Shown here: positions 1 through 9,009 of the stretch, in pieces
Layout: the number at the start of each line of letters is the position of its first letter
Numbering within the stretch: position 1 is the stretch's first letter
Origin: Acinetobacter beijerinckii CIP 110307
GTDB taxonomy: Bacteria > Pseudomonadota > Gammaproteobacteria > Pseudomonadales > Moraxellaceae
Direction: 5' to 3'
Length of the DNA: 64,000 nt
Assembly (NCBI RefSeq): GCF_000369005.1
Contig: NZ_KB849765.1
Location: 1,549,335 to 1,613,334 of the forward strand
Translations under genes and position numbers: made by a program
The notes under the pieces: generated by a model
The model's database searches: none
Seen by the model: the letters and a program-made list of their open reading frames with translations, nothing else
Told to the model about the DNA's origin: nothing

Positions 1-1697
1 TTAATATCACTACTCTTTAGCTGTGGTGCAATATTTTGTTCTACACAAATTTCATCTATTTTAGTAATAAAAGCTTCTCTAAGTTGCATTAATTCATCTT
101 TAGAATCACCTAACTCAAGATGATTAAACCCATCAATAAGTACATCTCGATCTAGTAAGGAAAAGACTTCAATATCAAAATGCTGGTAAAAATTAATAAA
201 TCTTTTAATATTACTTTTTCCATTAATTCTTATGATTGGAATGTTCAGTTTATCAAAGCAATATGTATTGTTAATCAGTGGAGAAAGCCCTTTTAAAAAT
301 ATTAAATCGGAATCTCCTTCAACCAATAGCACCTTCTTTGAAAAGAATGCAGGTGTACTATTCTCATAGCATATAATTTGGAAAGCATCTTTGTATGAAC
401 TGTTCTGGACAAAGTTAATTTCTTTAGCTTTAGAGCATGGAGGAGATGAGGAAAAGTCCTTATAAATTTTAATGAAACAAGTTGCTTTGGCTGTAGCAGA
501 AAAAAAGTTTGGAGAATGCGTTGTGACGAATACTTGATCTTTTAAGGATAATTTTTCAAGAACATTATAGAGGATTCTCTGACCATTGGGGTGTAGGTAC
601 AACTCAGGCTCTTCAAAAAGAAAAATGTAGTCTGTATTCTGATTATCAGAATTAAGCTTTTCAACATAAGTTCTGAGTATAGAAAAAACTAAAGTACGTT
701 TAACACCATCACCTTTATAATCAATAGTAGTTTTTATACCATCATCTATTAAAATTTGAGTGCTATTAAAAATTTGTTTTACTTCTGGATTAGGAATTTC
801 TAGCTCTAATTTAATTTGTGAAAAACTTTCTTGAAAAATATTTTCTATTTCAGTTTCTAATAATTTAAGACTAGGTAATCGCTCATCAAGAGTACTTTCA
901 ATGCCATTCTCATCTTTGATAAGCTGACGATTTAGCATTTTATTGAGCTTTTCAAAAGAGTTTTTTATGTCTAAAAATTCAGGAGAATTTTCAATTTGTT
1001 TGAATAAAATTTTTATCAGTTTACCAAAACTTGTACTTTCTTTGGTTTTTGTTTCATCACTAAAATCTTTTACAGCGGGAATATAAATAGGTTCAGGAAA
1101 CATGGGGGTAACTGTATTACTAAATCCAGTGGGTAAATTTTCCCAATCATACTGAAATTTATCTTCTGTTAGCTCTGAAATTAGCTCCTCAATTTTTTCT
1201 TTTGCACCTGTTTGCGTGGAAATTGAACTAGCTATATCTTGTGGCAATTGGTATGTATCTCTCATCAATGCTTTTATTTCTGTTGGTTTTTTACCTTTAA
1301 GTTCATTAGCTATCCAGTTAGCATTATAAATTGTATCGATAGGAACTTTTTTGTAGCAAAGTAGATCACTTGTGAAATCTAATTTATATTTTCTTCGAAA
1401 GCTGATTGTATTGTTTTCAATAATATGTTGAATTCTTGATCTATTTTCCTCATCTGATATTTTGTTTAAGTCATTTTCATTTAAATCACTAAAAGTTATA
1501 TCAATAAAGATTTCTTTAGATTTATCATAGTAGTCAGATTCTGAAATTCTTGTGCCATTTAGAAATAAATTTATTGCCAAAAGAGCGGTTGATTTTCCAG
1601 CATTATTTTCACCTATTAAACAATTCATTTGCGATGGTGTTAAATCAATCTCTTTAAGACCCCGAAAGTTTTCGATGTGTATGTTTGAAATTCTCAT
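1..1697 (-). CDS. OLD-family ATP-dependent endonuclease (AAA ATPase + TOPRIM), 3' end outside window
   Basis: The frame opens at an ATG at 1697 and stays open to base 1, so 565 residues are visible and the end lies outside the window. The N-terminus (MRISNIHIENFRGLKEIDL) is typical of RecF/SMC-like ATPases. I see a Walker A GENNAGKST at residues 29-37, an ABC-type signature region around 330 (GDGVKRTL), Walker B (FLFEEPEL) around 355-364 and a switch histidine in TTHSPN near 390. A C-terminal TOPRIM domain follows, with EGDSD at about 459 and the metal-binding DRD at about 515. This domain order is that of OLD nucleases, which include phage-defence enzymes such as P2 Old and GajA of Gabija. 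The partner gene that would separate class 1 from class 2 would lie beyond the left edge. The gene is visibly AT-richer than valS, which fits recent acquisition. Family is confident; biological role is open. Confidence 0.85.
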   Translation of the reverse strand, partial: MRISNIHIENFRGLKEIDLTPSQMNCLIGENNAGKSTALLAINLFLNGTRISESDYYDKSKEIFIDITFSDLNENDLNKISDEENRSRIQHIIENNTISFRRKYKLDFTSDLLCYKKVPIDTIYNANWIANELKGKKPTEIKALMRDTYQLPQDIASSISTQTGAKEKIEELISELTEDKFQYDWENLPTGFSNTVTPMFPEPIYIPAVKDFSDETKTKESTSFGKLIKILFKQIENSPEFLDIKNSFEKLNKMLNRQLIKDENGIESTLDERLPSLKLLETEIENIFQESFSQIKLELEIPNPEVKQIFNSTQILIDDGIKTTIDYKGDGVKRTLVFSILRTYVEKLNSDNQNTDYIFLFEEPELYLHPNGQRILYNVLEKLSLKDQVFVTTHSPNFFSATAKATCFIKIYKDFSSSPPCSKAKEINFVQNSSYKDAFQIICYENSTPAFFSKKVLLVEGDSDLIFLKGLSPLINNTYCFDKLNIPIIRINGKSNIKRFINFYQHFDIEVFSLLDRDVLIDGFNHLELGDSKDELMQLREAFITKIDEICVEQNIAPQLKSSDI

Positions 1698-1749
1698 TTA
1701 TGAAATATCTATTTAATTCTAATAATTATATTTATAGATTATAGATGTA

Positions 1750-1777
1750 AAAAAAGCCACTCTAAGGTGACTTTTTT
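1750..1777 (-). terminator. rho-independent terminator of valS
   Basis: Read on the minus strand, AGTCAC and GTGGCT pair (one G-U) around the loop CTTAGA, flanked by A and T runs. It lies 18 bases after the valS stop. On the plus strand the G-U pair becomes a C-A mismatch, so it mainly serves valS. Confidence 0.75.
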
Positions 1778-1794
1778 ATGTCTAAATCGAAGTA

Positions 1795-4695
1795 TTAAAG
1801 CGCAGCAATCTGCTCCATATTCGCTTTAATTTTCACTAACTGATCAGCAAACTCAGCCAATTTCGCTTTTTCACCTTCAACCACAGCCGCTGGTGCTTTC
1901 GCCACAAAACCTTCATTACCAAGTTTAGTCGCAATTTGGTCATGCTGCTTTTGTACTTTGTCCAAGTCCTTCTGCAAACGACCAAGTTCCGCTTTCGGAT
2001 CAATCAAGCCTTTCATGGGAACAAATACAGATACATGACCAACGACAGATGACGATGACAATGGTGGTTGCTCAGCATCAGCCAAGAACGTAATACTTTC
2101 TACTTTTGCCAAAGCTTTAAATAAAGCTTCAATACGTGTGATCTGTGCTTTTTCAGCTTCAGTGGTGTTTTGAAGCAATACTGGCAATAAACGTGCATTA
2201 CCTAAGCCCATTTCACCACGGATGTTACGTACTGCACCAATCAAGCCTTGTAACCACAACATATCAGCTTCGGCTTGTTCGTTTACACGCTCAGGATTCG
2301 CAACAGGATATTGCGCAAGCATAATACTTTCGCCTGAGATACCAAGTTTCGGTGCAAGCGTTTGCCAAATTTCTTCAGTTAAATACGGCATCAACGGATG
2401 TGCAAGACGTAAAGACGCTTCCATTACTGCAAGGAGTACACGACGCACTTCTGCTTTACGTTCAACTGATACATTTTCATCATTCAGAACTGGTTTAGTC
2501 AGTTCAACATACCAGTCACAATATTCATTCCAAATGAATTCGTAAATCGCTTGCGCGGCTAAATCTAAACGGTAAGTAGCAAAGGCTTGTTGTACCGCAG
2601 CTTCAGCTTTTTGCAGACGGCTTACGATCCACTGTTCAGGCAACTCCCAAAGGTCTTGACGAATTTCAGTACCAATCACTTGCTCTTCGCAGTTCATCAT
2701 CACGAAACGGGTTGCGTTCCAGATTTTGTTAGCAAAGTTACGATAACCTTCAACACGCTTCATGTCGAATTTGATGTCACGACCTGTATTGGCAAGCGCA
2801 CAGAACGTGAAACGAACTGCATCAGTGCCATAAGCTTGAATCCCTTCTGGGAATTCTTTACGCGTTGATTTTTCAATCTTCGCCGCTTGTTTTGGATTCA
2901 TTAAGCCCGTAGTACGTTTTTGTACAAGCTCTTCAAGGTCAACACCGTCAATTAAATCCAATGGGTCAAGCACGTTGCCCTTAGACTTCGACATTTTCTG
3001 ACCTTCGCCATCACGGACTAAGCCATGAACATAGACCGTTTTAAACGGTACTTGTGGCGTACCATCTTCATTCTTCATGAAGTGCATCGTAAACATAATC
3101 ATACGAGCAACCCAGAAGAAGATGATGTCAAAACCAGTGACTAATACATCAGTAGGGTGGAATGTATTGAGGAAATAGTTTTCCGCATCTTTCTTGGCAT
3201 CGCCAGTCCAACCCAAAGTTGAGAATGTCCACAGTGCAGAAGAGAACCAAGTATCGAGTACATCTTCGTCTTGGTTTAACACAACATCAGCAGGGATATT
3301 GTTTTTGGCACGAACTTCAGCTTCGTCACGACCGACATAGATGTTGCCTTCAGCATCGTACCAAGCTGGGATACGGTGACCCCACCAAAGTTGACGAGAG
3401 ATACACCAGTCTTGGATGTTGTTCATCCACGCCATGTACATGTTGCTGTACTGTTCAGGTACAAATTTAATGTCACCATCTTTCACCGCTTTAATAGCAG
3501 GCTCAGCAAGCGGTGCAATTTTTACATACCATTGGTCTGTCAATAATGGTTCAACGATCACACCTGAACGGTCACCGCGAGGTGGTTTAAGTGTGTAAGG
3601 TTGAATTTGATCTAACCAGCCTTCAGCTTCAGCTTGTTCAACTAATTTCTTACGTGCAGCAAAACGCTCTAAACCAATATAGTCCGCAGGTGCAGGGAGG
3701 GTTTTAGAAATTTGCTCGCCTGCTTTGGCGATATATTCAAACTCAGCCAATACTTCTGCATTTTTGTTGAAGATATTGATGATTGGGAGTTCACAACGTT
3801 TACCGACTTCATAGTCGTTAAAGTCATGTGCAGGGGTGATTTTCACACAGCCTGTACCGAATTCTTTATCTACATATTCATCTTTAACGATAGGAACAGC
3901 ACGACCTGTAATTGGCAGGATAATATTTTGACCAACGAGGTGCGTGTAGCGTTCATCATCCAGTGCCACAGCAACTGCGGTATCACCTAACAAAGTTTCA
4001 GGACGTGTAGTTGCCACAACGATGTGGTCTTTACCATCATGGGTACGTAGGTTTTTATCTTCAAAGAAATATTTGAAGTGCCACAATGAACCTGCTTCTT
4101 CTTTATCAGACTCAACTTCAAGGTCAGAAAGGGCTGTTTGTAGCTTCGGATCCCAGTTCACTAGGCGTTTGCCACGGTAGATCAAGCCATCTTCATGCAG
4201 TTTAACAAAAACTTCTTTTACTGCATTGGATAAACCTTCATCCATGGTGAAGCGTTCGCGCGACCAGTCCACTGATGAACCTAAACGACGAATTTGACGT
4301 GTAATCGTACCGCCAGATTGTTCTTTCCATTCCCAAACTTTTTCAATAAATTTTTCACGACCTAAATCATGACGGCTTACGCCTTGAGCGCCTAATTGAC
4401 GTTCAACCACCATTTGCGTTGCAATACCCGCATGGTCTGTACCTGGTTGCCATAAGGTGTTTTTACCAGACATACGGTTGTAACGCGTTAATGCATCCAT
4501 GATGGCATTGTTAAAGCCATGACCCATGTGCAAGCTACCCGTGACGTTCGGCGGCGGAATCATGATACAGAATGATTCACCTTGACCTGATGGTTTGAAA
4601 TAACCTTGTTGTTCCCAGATTTGATACCACTTCTTTTCGATCTCAGTTGGATCGTAAGTTGTTGCGATATTTTGAGCAGATTGAGCGTCAGTCAT
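1795..4695 (-). CDS. valS: valyl-tRNA synthetase
   Basis: ValS charges tRNA-Val with valine in the cytoplasm and edits mischarged threonine. The 966-residue protein has the class I signatures: HIGH as HMGH at residues 56-59 (after PPPNVTGSL) and KMSKS at 567-571. Between them lies the CP1 editing domain; the last ~70 residues form the coiled-coil arm typical of ValS. The frame stays open 24 codons upstream, but that extension is hydrophobic and atypical, so I start at the ATG at 4695 (MTDAQSAQ); the Shine-Dalgarno there is weak. The gene stands alone, with its own terminator downstream. Essential housekeeping function. Confidence 0.97.
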   Translation of the reverse strand: MTDAQSAQNIATTYDPTEIEKKWYQIWEQQGYFKPSGQGESFCIMIPPPNVTGSLHMGHGFNNAIMDALTRYNRMSGKNTLWQPGTDHAGIATQMVVERQLGAQGVSRHDLGREKFIEKVWEWKEQSGGTITRQIRRLGSSVDWSRERFTMDEGLSNAVKEVFVKLHEDGLIYRGKRLVNWDPKLQTALSDLEVESDKEEAGSLWHFKYFFEDKNLRTHDGKDHIVVATTRPETLLGDTAVAVALDDERYTHLVGQNIILPITGRAVPIVKDEYVDKEFGTGCVKITPAHDFNDYEVGKRCELPIINIFNKNAEVLAEFEYIAKAGEQISKTLPAPADYIGLERFAARKKLVEQAEAEGWLDQIQPYTLKPPRGDRSGVIVEPLLTDQWYVKIAPLAEPAIKAVKDGDIKFVPEQYSNMYMAWMNNIQDWCISRQLWWGHRIPAWYDAEGNIYVGRDEAEVRAKNNIPADVVLNQDEDVLDTWFSSALWTFSTLGWTGDAKKDAENYFLNTFHPTDVLVTGFDIIFFWVARMIMFTMHFMKNEDGTPQVPFKTVYVHGLVRDGEGQKMSKSKGNVLDPLDLIDGVDLEELVQKRTTGLMNPKQAAKIEKSTRKEFPEGIQAYGTDAVRFTFCALANTGRDIKFDMKRVEGYRNFANKIWNATRFVMMNCEEQVIGTEIRQDLWELPEQWIVSRLQKAEAAVQQAFATYRLDLAAQAIYEFIWNEYCDWYVELTKPVLNDENVSVERKAEVRRVLLAVMEASLRLAHPLMPYLTEEIWQTLAPKLGISGESIMLAQYPVANPERVNEQAEADMLWLQGLIGAVRNIRGEMGLGNARLLPVLLQNTTEAEKAQITRIEALFKALAKVESITFLADAEQPPLSSSSVVGHVSVFVPMKGLIDPKAELGRLQKDLDKVQKQHDQIATKLGNEGFVAKAPAAVVEGEKAKLAEFADQLVKIKANMEQIAAL

Positions 4696-5072
4696 AGTAC
4701 AGAAGATCAAAATAGAATAAAAAATTGTATCTATTGTAGCAAAAAATCCTCGCTTCTGTAGGCGCATTTCGGCAACTCATATCGCTGTTTTATCAACATT
4801 AAAAAAATAATGTTTGAGCTGTACGATTTAGTCAGATTGTTTACATCTATATCGACATTATTGAGGCTGTTTCAGCTTTTATTTGGAATAATAAAAGCTC
4901 TATTCCATCTATTCAGAAGATTAAGTTTTTGATTCTTCGATAAAGCCGACGAAATGCGTTGGTTTTTTTTAACAAAAACGTTAGATTTGTGTGTATTGGA
5001 TCACATAATAAAAATGTGAATGCATAAAACAACAATATAAAAATGCGAAAAAATTAAAAAAGGATGGTTCTG
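4696..5072. other. 377-bp divergent intergenic region
   Basis: This holds the control regions of valS (leftward) and the paralogue pair (rightward). I see one inverted repeat (listed separately) and AT-rich sequence, but no convincing small gene. A CATAAT at 5004-5009 could be a -10 box, but its -35 partner is poor. Confidence 0.6.
4874..4899. repeat. 10-bp inverted repeat upstream of the paralogue pair
   Basis: Perfect arms AGCTTTTATT (4874-4883) and AATAAAAGCT (4890-4899) flank a 6-base loop. No T run follows on either strand, so it is not an obvious terminator. It could be an operator for valS or the downstream gene pair. Confidence 0.45.
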
Positions 5073-5753
5073 ATGAGTTATTCAATTCTATTAAAAATTA
5101 ATGAAGTGACACATGGACAATTTGAGTCGATTCGCCAACAACTCAATGCTGGAGCACACGAAAGCCAATCAAGGATTTTAGGAGAGGTGCTTTCAGAAAT
5201 AGCCTGTGAAATTGTTGAGCAAGTTTTTTCAGTTTTACTGATTCAAAATCGCCAACCCAATCAATTGGCTCAAAAATATACACATGATTCTGAAAAAGTG
5301 ATTCAACAAATTATCGGTGCAGTTCGCAAATATATGCCTTGGTCGATTGCTTTATTTGGCAATGACCGTTTATGTCCTTTTGCGAATTATTTTTCCGATA
5401 TGATCAAATACCATGATGAGCAAGTCTATGTATCTTATCCGATCGATCGAAATTTAGTTCAGCAAGCACATGCACTTGTATCGCAATTAAAGAATAATGA
5501 AATCAGTGACATGGTTGAAGTGTTTCAGACTTTAATTCAAATTATTGATTTAGGCGTGACCAATCTCATCCGTGAACCAAAAAAATGTCTTAATTTCAAT
5601 AGAGTAGTGGATAAAACCCTCAATGGTGTAATTAATATGACCGCACAGCTTAGCTATAAGCGTTTGGAAAAAATGGGAAACCAAGTTGACCCAAATGCCG
5701 CTTCAGATTGCGTTAATCACTTTTTGGCATTTATGCATGTTGATACGGAATAG
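5073..5753 (+). CDS. uncharacterised protein, first of two tandem paralogues
   Basis: I do not recognise this 226-residue family. It has no signal peptide or membrane segment and looks like a soluble, mostly helical cytoplasmic protein. It aligns end to end with the next gene, about half identical by eye. Shared blocks include ESQ...LG.VLSE..CE..EQVF, RKYMPWS...NDRL.P near the middle, and a nearly invariant C-terminal block LIREPKKCL.FN followed by VVDKTLNGVIN. The frame could open at an ATG at 5064, but AAGGA at 5060-5064 sits 8 bases before the ATG at 5073, and that start also aligns with the paralogue's start. A terminator follows at 5813. No catalytic motif is apparent; function unknown. 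Confidence 0.8.
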   Translation: MSYSILLKINEVTHGQFESIRQQLNAGAHESQSRILGEVLSEIACEIVEQVFSVLLIQNRQPNQLAQKYTHDSEKVIQQIIGAVRKYMPWSIALFGNDRLCPFANYFSDMIKYHDEQVYVSYPIDRNLVQQAHALVSQLKNNEISDMVEVFQTLIQIIDLGVTNLIREPKKCLNFNRVVDKTLNGVINMTAQLSYKRLEKMGNQVDPNAASDCVNHFLAFMHVDTE

Positions 5754-5812
5754 ATTGTGATAAATTCGGCGTGTACACAGCCAAAAATGATAGAAAAATA
5801 GATTCATGGATA

Positions 5813-5845
5813 TATAAGGGCTTACATACAAGCCCTTATTTTTTT
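5813..5845 (+). terminator. rho-independent terminator between the tandem paralogues
   Basis: AAGGGCTT and AAGCCCTT pair around the loop ACATAC, followed by seven T. It separates the two paralogues, so the second may be expressed by read-through or its own promoter. Confidence 0.85.
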
Positions 5846-5871
5846 GGAATCTTAAAAATAGGGTTATTAGA

Positions 5872-6534
5872 ATGAACACCGCCGTTTTTTTAAATATTCA
5901 GCCAGATACTTACGCAAGATTTGCACATATTCGCTCACAACTACTACAGGGCAGTAAAGAAAGCCAAGCCAATGCATTAGGAAGTGTATTGTCTGAAATG
6001 TCTTGTGAAGTCATTGAACAAGTCTTTATGGTTTTATTACAAGAAAATCAGCATTATTCTCAAACAGGTGAATCTGAAAAAGTCATCAATCAAATTTTGG
6101 AAGCGATTCGTAAATACATGCCTTGGTCGGTTTCATTTTTTTGTAATGATCGTCTTGTGCCTTTAGTTGAATATTTATCTAAAACTTTTCAAATCGAAGA
6201 TGAAACGGTTTATATGACTTACCCGATTGAGCAACACCTCGCTCAGAAAGTCAAAACTTCGAGTCAAAAATTGGCAGAGGGCGATAGTAGTGAAATTCAG
6301 AATGCGTTAAAACTTTTGACTGAAGTAATTGATATTGGTGTAACTCATCTGATTCGAGAACCTAAAAAGTGTTTAAAATTCAATTTTGTAGTCGATAAAA
6401 CCTTAAATGGTGTGATTAATATGACCACCCATCTTGGTTATAAGCGTTTAGAAAAACTAGGGACTCAACTTGATCAGAAAGTAGCTGCAACCTACGTTGA
6501 TTATTTCTTGAATTTTATGCGCCAACAAGCTTAG
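5872..6534 (+). CDS. uncharacterised protein, second of two tandem paralogues
   Basis: This 220-residue protein is the paralogue of the preceding gene and carries the same conserved blocks (SEKVI.QI..A.RKYMPWS, YPIE, and the C-terminal LIREPKKCLKFN region). The divergent parts are the residues around 60-70 and the last ~15. No signal peptide or transmembrane helix is visible. It begins at the ATG at 5872, matching the paralogue's N-terminus. Thirteen bases separate it from the short-chain dehydrogenase downstream, suggesting co-transcription with that gene. Retention of two diverged copies suggests related but distinct roles; nothing in the sequence identifies them. Confidence 0.8.
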   Translation: MNTAVFLNIQPDTYARFAHIRSQLLQGSKESQANALGSVLSEMSCEVIEQVFMVLLQENQHYSQTGESEKVINQILEAIRKYMPWSVSFFCNDRLVPLVEYLSKTFQIEDETVYMTYPIEQHLAQKVKTSSQKLAEGDSSEIQNALKLLTEVIDIGVTHLIREPKKCLKFNFVVDKTLNGVINMTTHLGYKRLEKLGTQLDQKVAATYVDYFLNFMRQQA

Positions 6535-6547
6535 CGAGGAAATTGAT

Positions 6548-7354
6548 ATGACGAAGCTCAAAAGTCTTGAAAATAAAGTCGTCTGGATTACAGGGGCTTC
6601 TTCTGGTTTAGGCAAAGCTTTGGCACGAGAATGTGCTCTGCAAGGTGCGCAAGTGGTTTTGACTTCACGTCGTTATGACGAATTGGAAGCTGTCCGTTTC
6701 GGTTTACTCAAACCTGAGCAGCACCTGTCGATTGCTGCGGATATTACCGATGAAGCCCAAGTTCGGCATGCCTATGAACAGGTCTTGGCTTGCAAGGGTC
6801 GTATTGATTGGTTGATGAATAATGCGGGTTTGAGTCAACGTGCGCTGATTCAAGATACGACCATGCAGACCGAACGAGCGATTATGGAAGTCGATTACTT
6901 TTCACAGGTCTTTTTCACCAAAACCGTATTGCCGACATTGTTGAAGCAAAAATCAGGTCGAGTTGTGTTTGTATCCAGTGTCGCAGGGTTATTAGGGACA
7001 CAATATCGTGCCAGTTATTCTGCCGCTAAAGCAGCCATTCACATGTGGGCAAATAGTTTGCGTGCTGAAGTTTCAAAAGATGGTGTCAATGTTTCCGTCG
7101 TATTCCCTGGTTTTGTCAAAACCAATGTTTCATTTAATGCTTTAAATGGTGAAGGTAAACCACAAGGGCATCAAGATGAAGCCATTGAAAATGGTTTGGA
7201 TGCTGATCAATTCGCAGAACGCGTGGTTCAATCATTGATGGCAGGGGATGAATATATTGTTGTTGGTGGGAAAAAAGAACAATTAGGTGTCTTGGTCTCT
7301 CGTTTATCTCCAAGTTTGTTGTATAAAATGATTCGCAAAATGAAAGTGAAATAA
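6548..7354 (+). CDS. short-chain dehydrogenase/reductase
   Basis: A classical SDR of 268 residues with a single Rossmann domain. The nucleotide-binding TGxxxGxG is at 15-22 (TGASSGLG), NNAG at 91-94, the catalytic serine around 143-144, and the YxxxK pair at Y157/K161. The residue pattern resembles DHRS7-like SDRs, which act on lipids, retinoids or steroids, but the substrate cannot be read from sequence. AGGAAA lies a suitable distance before the ATG. It follows the second paralogue by 13 bases and precedes the PP-loop gene by 2 bases, so the three probably form an operon. Confidence 0.93.
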   Translation: MTKLKSLENKVVWITGASSGLGKALARECALQGAQVVLTSRRYDELEAVRFGLLKPEQHLSIAADITDEAQVRHAYEQVLACKGRIDWLMNNAGLSQRALIQDTTMQTERAIMEVDYFSQVFFTKTVLPTLLKQKSGRVVFVSSVAGLLGTQYRASYSAAKAAIHMWANSLRAEVSKDGVNVSVVFPGFVKTNVSFNALNGEGKPQGHQDEAIENGLDADQFAERVVQSLMAGDEYIVVGGKKEQLGVLVSRLSPSLLYKMIRKMKVK

Positions 7355-7356
7355 GT

Positions 7357-8058
7357 GTGAACAATCCTAAGAAAGCCGTTTTTAATTGGAGCGGTGGCAA
7401 AGATTCAGCATTAGCCCTGTATAAGGTCTTACAGCAACATGAGTTTGAGGTGGTCGCGTTATTAACCACGGTGAATGAAGAAACGGAATTGTCATCTATG
7501 CATGCGATTCCATTTTCCTTGTTAATGAAACAAGCTGAAAGTATTGGGATTCCACTTTATCCTGTATTTTTACCCAAAAATCTTCCTGCATATGAGCAAC
7601 GCATGTCAGATGCTGCTCATCATTTTAAAGCGCTAGGTGTCGAGCATTTTATCTTTGGTGATATTTACCTGAGTGATGTACGCAAATATCGAGAAGACCG
7701 TTTACATCCTTTGGGTATAGAAGTGGTTGAGCCGATATGGAACCTGAACTCGAATGAAGTGATGCAGAACTTTTTGGATTCGGGAATTAAAACCAAAATT
7801 ATTGTGACCGATGCAAGTAAATTAGACGAGTCTTTTATCGGACAAGATATTAATGCTGCTTTGCTTGAGAGAATGCCAAGTGAAGTCGATGTCTGTGGTG
7901 AAAATGGTGAGTACCATACCTTTGCTTATGCGGGTGCTTTATTTAAAAATCCAGTACAGTTTGAAATTATTGAGACTCGAAAAATGTCTTATGATTTTAA
8001 ATTAGATAATGGTGAAGAGAAAACTTATCACTATTGGCAAGCGATTTTTGCTGAGTAG
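7357..8058 (+). CDS. Dph6-like PP-loop ATP pyrophosphatase (COG2102)
   Basis: A 233-residue member of the family that contains archaeal/eukaryotic diphthine-ammonia ligase. The PP-loop SGGKDS is at 12-17, and the family's C-terminal motif GENGEYHT is at 181-188. Bacteria lack diphthamide, so the bacterial proteins must have another substrate; the chemistry is ATP-dependent adenylation and amide or thiol transfer. Translation starts at a GTG two bases after the dehydrogenase stop, which implies translational coupling. It converges on the YbjQ genes. Family confident, substrate unknown. Confidence 0.88.
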   Translation: MNNPKKAVFNWSGGKDSALALYKVLQQHEFEVVALLTTVNEETELSSMHAIPFSLLMKQAESIGIPLYPVFLPKNLPAYEQRMSDAAHHFKALGVEHFIFGDIYLSDVRKYREDRLHPLGIEVVEPIWNLNSNEVMQNFLDSGIKTKIIVTDASKLDESFIGQDINAALLERMPSEVDVCGENGEYHTFAYAGALFKNPVQFEIIETRKMSYDFKLDNGEEKTYHYWQAIFAE

Positions 8059-8100
8059 CGGGGTTGTCCTGATGCAATATATTCAACAGGACATAAATCT

Positions 8101-8541
8101 TTAAGATTGATGAAAGATCGCCGTACCATAAGCAAATACTTCAACCATTCCACCTTGCATACCCAGTTCTGTGGTGCTGAGTCGAACGCCCATAATATGG
8201 TTTGCGCCTATTCGATCTGCTTCTTGCTTGAGTCGAAGCATGGCTTCACGACGTGCCCGTTCCACAATGCTTTCGTAGCTCACTAGACGACCACCAAAGA
8301 AATTTCGAATGGTTGCCAGTACATATTTAAAATAATCATGTGAGATCACCACATTACTACTGATCATTTGTCCATTTGAATTGGTTTCGACAAAGCGATT
8401 GGTATCGATACGAATATGAGCATATTGTTTTTCTTTTTCATCAAGTTCGCGTAAGTGTTTTTGTTCGATATGACGACCAAAACCCCAACCGACTGAAAAT
8501 AGAATAAGAAAAATGACAATTTGAAAAATTAATCCATCCAT
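8101..8541 (-). CDS. YbjQ-family protein with N-terminal membrane anchor
   Basis: A 146-residue protein. Residues ~4-20 form one hydrophobic helix, and the remainder is a YbjQ (heavy-metal-binding, DUF74-like) domain with the typical C-terminal run GANHIMGVRL and VEVFAYGTA. YbjQ proteins form small pentameric rings; their role is poorly defined. An AGGAA lies 6 bases before the ATG and overlaps the stop of the upstream paralogue, so the two YbjQ genes are one operon and probably interact. The membrane anchor distinguishes this copy from the soluble one. Confidence 0.85.
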   Translation of the reverse strand: MDGLIFQIVIFLILFSVGWGFGRHIEQKHLRELDEKEKQYAHIRIDTNRFVETNSNGQMISSNVVISHDYFKYVLATIRNFFGGRLVSYESIVERARREAMLRLKQEADRIGANHIMGVRLSTTELGMQGGMVEVFAYGTAIFHQS

Positions 8542-8549
8542 TGTATTTC

Positions 8550-8900
8550 CTAAGAGTTAAATGGATCAGGTAGTTTAGGTGTAACAGGTTGAACAACTAC
8601 CGCTGTGCCGTATACAAAAAGCTCAGATGCACCTTGAGCAATATTCGATGTCGAAAAGCGAATACCTACAATTGCATTCGCACCTAAACCACGTGCCTTG
8701 TCGATCATGCGTTGGGTTGCTTCTTGGCGAGATTCTTCTAGGAGTTCTGTATAACCTGTCAATTCACCACCGACGATATTTTTTAAACCCGCCATAAGAT
8801 CACGCCCAACGTGTTTACTACGGACAGTGCTGCCATAAACCACATCAAGTTGACGTGAGATTGTGTGACCGGGTACAGACTCTAAACTGCTTAGTAACAT
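8550..8900 (-). CDS. YbjQ-family protein (soluble copy)
   Basis: A 116-residue YbjQ-domain protein (SVPGHTISRQLDVVYGSTV near the N-terminus, GLGANAIVGIRFSTS and ELFVYGTAVV near the C-terminus). The frame is open back to 8975, but that start lies inside the adeK terminator, so I use the ATG at 8900, which gives the usual family length. It is followed after 8 bases by the membrane-anchored paralogue. No catalytic function is established for the family. Confidence 0.88.
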   Translation of the reverse strand: MLLSSLESVPGHTISRQLDVVYGSTVRSKHVGRDLMAGLKNIVGGELTGYTELLEESRQEATQRMIDKARGLGANAIVGIRFSTSNIAQGASELFVYGTAVVVQPVTPKLPDPFNS

Positions 8901-8963
8901 AGTTTTTTCTAAATCATTGAAATTATCTTCTTGAAGATAAGAAATATTCGCAATACTTGCAAT

Positions 8964-8991
8964 AAAAAAGCCCACCGAAGTGAGCTTTTTT
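8964..8991 (-). terminator. rho-independent terminator of pap2-adeIJK
   Basis: On the minus strand GCTCAC and GTGGGC pair (one G-U) around a TTCG tetraloop, flanked by A6 and T6. It lies 18 bases after the adeK stop. Confidence 0.85.
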
Positions 8992-9009
8992 ATCTATCAA
9001 TTATTTCAA

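Noticed and set aside
4696..4767. Hydrophobic 24-residue N-terminal extension of ValS resembling a signal peptide
   Set aside because: ValS is cytoplasmic; the extension has no start signal and the ATG at 4695 gives the normal N-terminus.
7134..7469. 111-codon minus-strand frame over the SDR and PP-loop genes
   Set aside because: It lies opposite two well-supported genes and has no family features; a shadow frame.
8065..8093. TGTCCTG/CAGGACA inverted repeat between convergent genes as a terminator
   Set aside because: 15-base loop and no T run on either strand; too weak.
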